DNA from: Ziziphus jujuba
Lineage: Eukaryota; Streptophyta; Magnoliopsida; Rosales; Rhamnaceae
Direction of reading: 5' to 3'
Assembly (NCBI RefSeq): GCF_031755915.1
Contig: NC_083385.1
Coordinates: 2,339,001 to 2,403,000, forward strand
Length of the DNA stretch: 64,000 nt
Numbering within the stretch: the first letter of the stretch is position 1; each line of letters opens with the position of its first letter. Shown piece by piece: positions 57,603 to 64,000 of this stretch. A model generated the notes under the pieces. The model saw nothing but the letters and a program-made list of their open reading frames with translations, was not told the origin of the DNA and did no database searches. Made by a program: the position numbers and the translations under genes.

Positions 57603-60600
57603 TGTCAGGACCCGTCCAAAGTTCCCCACCGGAACCCTAGACAAGCCCTGATCCCAGGGAAACCCTACCGGACCCATCTGTGGAAGATCCGGCAGAACCT
57701 CCCCTTAGGGATGGACTTACCACAAAATTTCCTGCACTGAAAACACACTTCTATAATTGTTCCCTTATTCCTCCCACAGTACTACGAACTGGTTCCACAA
57801 ATTTCAGCACTCCAAAATAAAAATACAGTAATCCAGTGCAGTACAAATACATAAGTGTCCCATACAGTATACAGAGCTTTATGAAGTACTACAAAATACA
57901 GAATACAGTAAAAGTGAAAGAAATAGTACAACTGCAGTAAAAGAAAAACAAGGTACTGCACGAACAAATACAGCGAGGAAGATCAAGTCCGCTCCGAGTG
58001 AACACCGACAACTTGGTACCTAGAGGAACGGAATTTAAGAGTGTGAGATGCTAATCATCTCAGTGAGCGACCCTACTACTCTACACTATCATACCACGGT
58101 AATAGGTATATAAATAATAATTATTTGGAAATAATAATGTCTCTCAAAACCCTTACAATTCTCTCAGTTGGAAAGGTTCCCCTTTTAAAACATTTTCACA
58201 AATCCCTTTATTCATATTTCCCGAAAACCAAGACATCAATTAAATACCAGAAGCGGTAACAATTATATTTTTCATTAACATTTTATTTTTAAAACACAGT
58301 TCTGAAAATCATTTGATGCACCCACTATATACCAGTGGCGCCAACAGTACCCGGCGTCCCAAGGTACCGCCAGACAGGAGGTTATAGAAAGAAACCGGCA
58401 TACGGTCGCGTGGCGTCCCACTGCGCCGCTGCTAACCTGGTGTCCCGGCCAAAGGGGGGTGGCCGCCCTCTCCGATGGCATCCACAGGACACCCTCATAA
58501 TATCAACCGCGCGCTACTCACACCCACCTGCGCGCTAATCACAACCGTGTGCACACTAACCATATCACATATACCATATCACATAATCAGAACACCAGTA
58601 CGTGCAGGGTGCATCTAAAAATTATAAAATCCATAAATTTAAATCATAAAACAAATTTCACATTTTTCATAAGCATAGCGGGCATAATCCATCCGCTTGA
58701 ACCGGGAAATTCTCCACAATTTCCTTATAATCCATACCATAAATTCCATGATTTTCAAATCCACCAACTCCCAAATCCATCAATTCAAATATCCACATTT
58801 TTTCCAAGCATAAATAATTTCTCGAAATATCATAATCAAATCCCATAATATTTTATGGGCATATTTCATAAAAATTGAAATCACCAACATAACCAAATAT
58901 TTTCCTTGAAATATTTGAAAATCAAATTGTGCCCAATTTACCATTAAAACCACACCAATTTCAAAATCCTCAAAACCATAAAATAATTCCACACGGCATA
59001 AATTTGTAGAATTCGCATTTTCTTAAATCCAATAAATTCATAAATAATTCTACAATAAATCCAATAAATATTTGGCACATAGAAATTAAATTCCAAATAT
59101 TTAATTCACACATAATATATTCAACAATTAAATTCCCCAAAATTAATTTGAAGGTGGGTCACTCACCTTGTGCACGTATCTCAATCAAGATCCTCCGCAG
59201 TATCGACTCCGCTACTTGCACGTGCACCTAAAACATCCACAGTACCAAAACCACAAATATTAATATTTTATTCGGGTAATCCCCAAATGGGTACCCGGGG
59301 AGCGAACACCAAACGATAACTAAAATTTACCAATTATATACCGAATCGAAGCTCGAGTGATGCTAATCACAGATCCGGTCTTAATTTCCGATGATCGTAC
59401 CCGACGGGGTCGGAATTTTATCGGGAGGCTTTTCGGGTTTCGGCTCCGCAATTCTCCCAAACCGTCGCGAATTGGTGGAAACGGAAGTCGGATTTGGGTT
59501 CAGGAGGTCGAACACTGCGGACTGGAGCTGGCCGGAATTTTCGGGGTACTCGCCGGAACAGTACTTTCCGGCGGGCCGCCACGTCACCGGCAACCGTCGC
59601 CGGAACAGTAATTTCCGACGGTGGCCGTTTGCTGTGAAATTTTGCAGATTTGTAGATCGTGAGGAGAGCAATCCAACGGGACCGACGGTGAGCAAAACGG
59701 AGGTCGGACGGCGGAGAAATCACCGTTTGAAGATTTTCGACCCCTCGCCGGAAAACGCTCCGATCCCGGCGCGTCGGTGGTCCGATGGTCGTGATTTTTG
59801 GTGGGTAGGCCGGACTTGAGGAGAGGATGCTGGGTGTATGGCGCGTGTACTGTATATCGGCCGGAATAGTGCCGATTCGCGGTGGCCGGCGGTGGAGGGG
59901 AAAAATCGCCGCCAAACTTCGGACGTCCGATCCGGGCGCGTCCGGCGGCCGTTCGCCGTGAAATTTGGAGGTTTTGCCGGAAATGAGGTGGGAAATCTGG
60001 CTGGCCGGCGCGTGTACAGTAACTAGGCCGGAAAAACGTGAAAATGACCGGCGGCCGGCGGGTCCTCTTTCTCTCTTTCTCTCTCCTCTCTCTCTTTCTC
60101 TCTCTTCTCTCTCTTTCTCTCTCTTCCCCGAGAGTTTTTCAAAATTAAAACCCTGCGTGACACTGTTCATGCCACGTGGACCACTCAGAAGCTGACACGT
60201 GGTATTTCACTGTTCACGACCCAAAAACATTAAAATAATACGGTATCCGGTAAACTTCAAACGTCCATAACTTTTTAACCGGATGTCCGATTTAAGCGTG
60301 CCGCTAGTCTATGAACTCGTATCGACGAGTACTTTACAACCATACAAGAGTCAACTCACAATTACATCACAAGAAAAAGTCAACTCCCGGCACCTTTTAG
60401 ACAGTTTACACTTCAACTTGTTTTGCCCATAACTTTCAAACCGTAGCTCCGTTTTCGACGTGCTACTAGTCTACGAACTCAAGGCGTCATGCACTTCGCC
60501 ACGGTACCCTGGTCAACTCGAAATTCCCACCGAGTCAAAAAGTCAACTTTGACCCCTTCGGTCAACGGTCAACGGTCAACCTCGGTCAACGTGCACGGAT

Positions 60601-60629
60601 TCCGGTGCGATTCGGGACGGGGTGTTACA
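57603..60629 (-). repeat. 3' LTR of Gypsy element 2
   Basis: In reverse it runs from TGTAACACCCC (60629) to GGGTCCTGACA (57603), 3,027 bp. Compared with element 1 the GCGCGCAGGTGGGTGTGA minisatellite has two units instead of four (about 58508-58550). Substitutions are scattered throughout, so the two elements are sisters and not duplicate insertions. Confidence 0.93.
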
Positions 60630-60673
60630 GCCTTCCCCCCTTACAAAAATTTCGTCCTCGAAATTTCCGCACG

Positions 60674-63600
60674 TTACTGGAACAGATACGGGTACTGCTC
60701 ACGCATCTGTGCTTCGGGTTCCCACGTTGCTTCCTCGACCAAGTGGTTCCGCCATAAGACCTTAACTAGAGGAATAGTCTTGTTGCGTAGCGTGCGTTCC
60801 TCGCGATCCAAAATTTGTACTGGCTGCTCCACATACGAAAGATCTTCCCTTATCTCTATATCCGGACTCTCGAGTACGTGCGAAGGGTCTGCAATATACT
60901 TCCGTAGCATCGACACATGAAACACGTTGTGTACTCGAGCTAGCTCTTCCGGTAACGCCAACCTATACGCCACCGGGCCAATCCTCTCCGTAACCTCGTA
61001 AGGCCCAATATAACGAGGACCCAACTTACCTCGTCGTCCAAAACGTACTACTCCTTTCCATGGAGATAGTTTTAGGAATACCCAATCTCCTACCTCGAAT
61101 TCCAAATCCTTTCTACGCACATCGGCGTAACTCTTCTGTCTATCTTGGGCAACCTTCAATCGATCCCTAATGATCTTCACCTTGTCCAAGGTCATCCTTA
61201 AATACTCAGATCCGACCGCATTAGTTGTTGCAAGGAGCCTCTCTTCTCCTACCTCACTCCAACACAAAGGTGTCCGACACTGCCTCCCATATAAAGCTTC
61301 ATACGGGGACATTCCAGTACTCGCTTGATAACTGTTGTTGTAGACAAACTCTATCAGTGGCAGTTGTTCATCCCAGCTACCGCTAAATTGCATAATGCAA
61401 GACCTTAGCATGTCTTCTAATGTCTGGATTGTGCGCTCTGCTTGTCCATCAGATTGTGGGTGAAAAGCGGTGCTGTAGTTAAGTCTTGCTCCTAGTGCAT
61501 CAGCCAACTTCCGCCATAGTCGTGAAGTAAAGCGCGGATCTCGATCGGAGACGATGGCTAACGGTACTCCATGAAGACTTACAATGCGTTGCACGAACAA
61601 CTGGGCTAACTTCTCGGGCGAAAAACGTTCTCGTACCGGTAGGAAGTGTGCCGACTTGGTGAGACGATCAATGATTACCCAAATGCCGTCGTACCTTCTA
61701 GGTGTGGAAGGAAGCTTGAATACGAAGTCCATGTTGAGTTCTTCCCACTTCCACACGGGAATCGGTAAAGGTTGGAGTAGTCCCGAAGGCTTCTGTCTTT
61801 CTGCTTTCACTTGTTGACAAATCAAACACTTTGATACAAAGTCTGCCACTTCTCTCTTCATACCAATCCACCAATAATACTTAACAAGCGTCCGATACAT
61901 CTTGGTACTCCCAGGATGCATCGCATACATCGAGCTATGCGCCTCCTCCAAAATCTCCTTCTTGAGTCCTGGGATATCCGGAACGCAAAGTCGTCCTTTA
62001 TACACGAGGGCTCCATCCCTCCTTATGGAAAATTCCGGATCAAGACCTTCTTGTACCTTGCCCTTAATTGTCCTCAACTTAGGATCTTCCATTTGGGTCT
62101 CTACTATACGATCCACCAACACCGGTCGTACCTGGAAGCTAGCCATGAGAACTCCTGAAGGATGCATATGCATTAACACCCCCATCTTCTTCAACTCCAC
62201 CATGAGAGGTAGTTGGATGACTTGGATGTGAGCAAGGGATCCAGTAGCCTTCCTACTCAAAGCATCTGCCACTACATTCGCCTTACCCGGGTGATAGTCA
62301 ATCACACAGTCATAATCCTTTAACAACTCCATCCATCGCCTTTGCCTCATATTTAACTCCTTCTGAGTGAAAATATACTTGAGGCTCTTGTGGTCGGTAT
62401 AGATTTGGCACGTGGCCCCATACAAGTAGTGCCTCCACTTCTTTAGAGCAAAGACTACCACCGCCAATTCTAAGTCGTGCGTAGGGTAATTCTGTTCGTG
62501 CTGCTTCAATTGCCGAGATGCATACGCTACCACCCTTTGATTCTGCATTAGCACGCAACCCAACCCTTGATGGGATGCATCACAATAAACCTCAAAACCT
62601 TCATTCCCATCAGGTAAAGTTAAAACAGGTGCGGATGTCAACTTTTGCTTCAACTCTTGAAAATTCTGTTCACACCTGTCCGTCCAACTAAATTCAACAT
62701 TCTTTCGGGTCAATCTATGAAGTGGCCCGGCAATCCTTGAAAACCCTTCAATAAAACGACGGTAGTAACCCGCTAATCCAAGAAAACTTCGTACCTCCCT
62801 CACAGTGGTAGGGCGCTCCCAACTCAACACTGCCTTTACCTTATCAGGGTCCACATAGATACCTTCTGCCGACACGATATGTCCGAGAAAACCCACTTGA
62901 TTCAACCAGAATTCACACTTGTCGAATTTAGCATATAGCTGATGCTGCCTTAGAGTTTGGAGCACTCTCTTCAAATGCCTCACGTGCTCTTCTTGGCTCC
63001 TTGAATAGATCAGAATGTCATCAATAAATACAATGACAAAATGATCCAAGTACGGACGAAACACCCTATTCATCAAGTCCATGAAAGCTGCTGGGGCATT
63101 GGTGAGTCCGAACGACATCACTAGGAATTCATAATGTCCGTACCTCGTCCTAAAGGCAGTCTTAGGAATGTCCGACTCTCGGATCCTTAACTGATGGTAT
63201 CCCGACCTCAAGTCGATCTTGGAGAACACCTTGGCACCTTGGAGTTGGTCGAATAGATCATCTATCCTTGGCAACGGATAGCGATTAGGAATGGTGACCT
63301 TATTAAGTTGTCGGTAGTCTATACACAGCCTTAGACTACCATCCTTTTTCTTTACAAACAAAACTGGGGCTCCCCACGGCGATATACTTGGTCTAATAAA
63401 CCCCTTATCTACCAAATCTTGCAACTGGACCTTTAGCTCCCTTAACTCCACTGGAGCCATCCGATACGGTGGTAGAGAAATAGGCACGGTGCCTGGAATC
63501 AATTCAATGGGAAAGTCAACTTCCCTTTCCGGAGGCAATCCTGGTAACTCCTCAGGAAACACGTCCGGGAAATCCCTCACAACGGGCATGTCTTCCAACC

Positions 63601-64000
63601 TGACCCCACTTACTCGGGTATCTATCACATGAGCCAAATACCCCTGGCAACCTTTATTCAGTAGCTTCTTGGCGGTAAGGGTAGATATCAACCTCGGTAA
63701 GGGCCTTCCAACTCCTCCACGGAATACTACTTTTGGCAACCCTGGCCTCCTGAATGTAACTTCCTTGCTGAAACAGTCTACAGATGCATGGTTCCTTGCC
63801 AACCAATCCATGCCCAAAATTACATCAAGTCCGGACAGATCCAACAGGATCAAGTCCGCCTCCATCACTTGATCTTCGATGCAGAAGAAACATTCCTTGA
63901 TTAACTGGCTAGGCCACAAGGATTCTCCTGCAGGAGTGGCTATCTCTACTAGACATTCTAAAGGAGTAGGGGTCATACCGACCCGAGTGACGAATTCCTT
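60674..64000 (-). CDS. Gypsy pol polyprotein (protease end, RT, RNase H, integrase, chromodomain-like tail), 5'-partial
   Basis: An uninterrupted frame enters at the window edge and ends at 60674. Counting from the Met at 63976 (1,100 residues): protease C-terminal part (1-60, [10 protein letters not shown]); reverse transcriptase about 150-370 with [28 protein letters not shown] and the active-site FIDDIL (318-323); RNase H about 455-575 ([34 protein letters not shown]); integrase HHCC (about 680-720), core D750, D811 and E about 848 ([20 protein letters not shown]); GPY/F module ([10 protein letters not shown]); and a tail [18 protein letters not shown] resembling a chromodomain C-terminus. 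All catalytic residues I can place are present. The protein would copy the element RNA and insert the cDNA into chromatin. Being unbroken, it suggests recent activity. Confidence 0.95.
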   Translation of the reverse strand, partial: KEFVTRVGMTPTPLECLVEIATPAGESLWPSQLIKECFFCIEDQVMEADLILLDLSGLDVILGMDWLARNHASVDCFSKEVTFRRPGLPKVVFRGGVGRPLPRLISTLTAKKLLNKGCQGYLAHVIDTRVSGVRLEDMPVVRDFPDVFPEELPGLPPEREVDFPIELIPGTVPISLPPYRMAPVELRELKVQLQDLVDKGFIRPSISPWGAPVLFVKKKDGSLRLCIDYRQLNKVTIPNRYPLPRIDDLFDQLQGAKVFSKIDLRSGYHQLRIRESDIPKTAFRTRYGHYEFLVMSFGLTNAPAAFMDLMNRVFRPYLDHFVIVFIDDILIYSRSQEEHVRHLKRVLQTLRQHQLYAKFDKCEFWLNQVGFLGHIVSAEGIYVDPDKVKAVLSWERPTTVREVRSFLGLAGYYRRFIEGFSRIAGPLHRLTRKNVEFSWTDRCEQNFQELKQKLTSAPVLTLPDGNEGFEVYCDASHQGLGCVLMQNQRVVAYASRQLKQHEQNYPTHDLELAVVVFALKKWRHYLYGATCQIYTDHKSLKYIFTQKELNMRQRRWMELLKDYDCVIDYHPGKANVVADALSRKATGSLAHIQVIQLPLMVELKKMGVLMHMHPSGVLMASFQVRPVLVDRIVETQMEDPKLRTIKGKVQEGLDPEFSIRRDGALVYKGRLCVPDIPGLKKEILEEAHSSMYAMHPGSTKMYRTLVKYYWWIGMKREVADFVSKCLICQQVKAERQKPSGLLQPLPIPVWKWEELNMDFVFKLPSTPRRYDGIWVIIDRLTKSAHFLPVRERFSPEKLAQLFVQRIVSLHGVPLAIVSDRDPRFTSRLWRKLADALGARLNYSTAFHPQSDGQAERTIQTLEDMLRSCIMQFSGSWDEQLPLIEFVYNNSYQASTGMSPYEALYGRQCRTPLCWSEVGEERLLATTNAVGSEYLRMTLDKVKIIRDRLKVAQDRQKSYADVRRKDLEFEVGDWVFLKLSPWKGVVRFGRRGKLGPRYIGPYEVTERIGPVAYRLALPEELARVHNVFHVSMLRKYIADPSHVLESPDIEIREDLSYVEQPVQILDREERTLRNKTIPLVKVLWRNHLVEEATWEPEAQMREQYPYLFQ

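Larger units (their letters stand above)
57603..64000 (-). mobile_element. Gypsy element 2 (chromovirus-like), reverse orientation, runs off the window
   Basis: The 3' LTR is 57603-60629 in reverse, followed by the polypurine tract (60630-60642) and pol (60674 to the edge). gag and the 5' LTR lie beyond 64000. It inserted into the 3' LTR of element 1. Long (~3 kb) LTRs, the tRNA-Met primer in its sister element and a chromodomain-like tail fit the Tekay/Del group of plant chromoviruses, though the clade call is an inference. Confidence 0.9.

Overview
The window is nuclear DNA of a dicot plant: AT-rich, intron-containing plant genes (caffeate-type O-methyltransferases, an aminopeptidase P, a 2-alkenal reductase) set among nested plant transposons. 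The species cannot be fixed from the sequence.

Layout. 1-7.7 kb: remains of an aminopeptidase P1-like gene (exons 132-1640) that breaks off at a 78-bp palindrome, a repeat array built from inverted ATTACCGATGG motifs (about 2.3-4.65 kb), unannotated AT-rich DNA, and a small reverse-strand relic with one stop. 7.7-23.2 kb: a moderately repeated low-copy segment split by a complete 14.46-kb Mutator-like element (MULE, 8484-22947) with roughly 100-bp terminal inverted repeats and a perfect 9-bp target duplication. The MULE carries a MuDR-type transposase with four nonsense codons and no frameshift, and on the opposite strand a Ulp1-type cysteine protease gene with a DUF1985 domain. That protease gene is split by a solo Ty3/Gypsy LTR (15700-18587, target duplication ATTAA).

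23.3-44.8 kb: a tandem cluster of four class II O-methyltransferase (OMT) copies, all on the + strand with the same four-exon structure. A (29196-30621) has lost its 3' end, B (33634-35626) and C (38536-40236) look intact, and D (43263-44815) has a 14-bp frameshift and a 3' end replaced by an LTR fragment. A and C lie in a recent segmental duplication. A 2-alkenal reductase relic lies between two parts of that duplicated block in the A copy only. The same low-copy segment recurs beside the genes, suggesting that an OMT-plus-downstream-segment unit was duplicated.

44.8-64 kb: transposon territory. It holds a truncated reverse LTR, an array of about seven units of 230-320 bp, most with tRNA-like A and B boxes, and two large-LTR (about 3.0 kb) chromovirus-like Gypsy elements. 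Element 1 (+, from 48532) is scrambled: integrase pieces come before gag-protease, and reverse transcriptase is missing. Element 2 (-, 57603 to beyond the window) is inserted in the 3' LTR of element 1 and has an uninterrupted pol frame ending in a chromodomain-like tail.

Working picture: B and C are the only genes likely to make full-length metabolic enzymes, soluble SAM-dependent methyltransferases acting on a phenolic hydroxyl of unknown substrate. Everything else is relic genes or mobile DNA, and the nesting order gives a relative history of the insertions.
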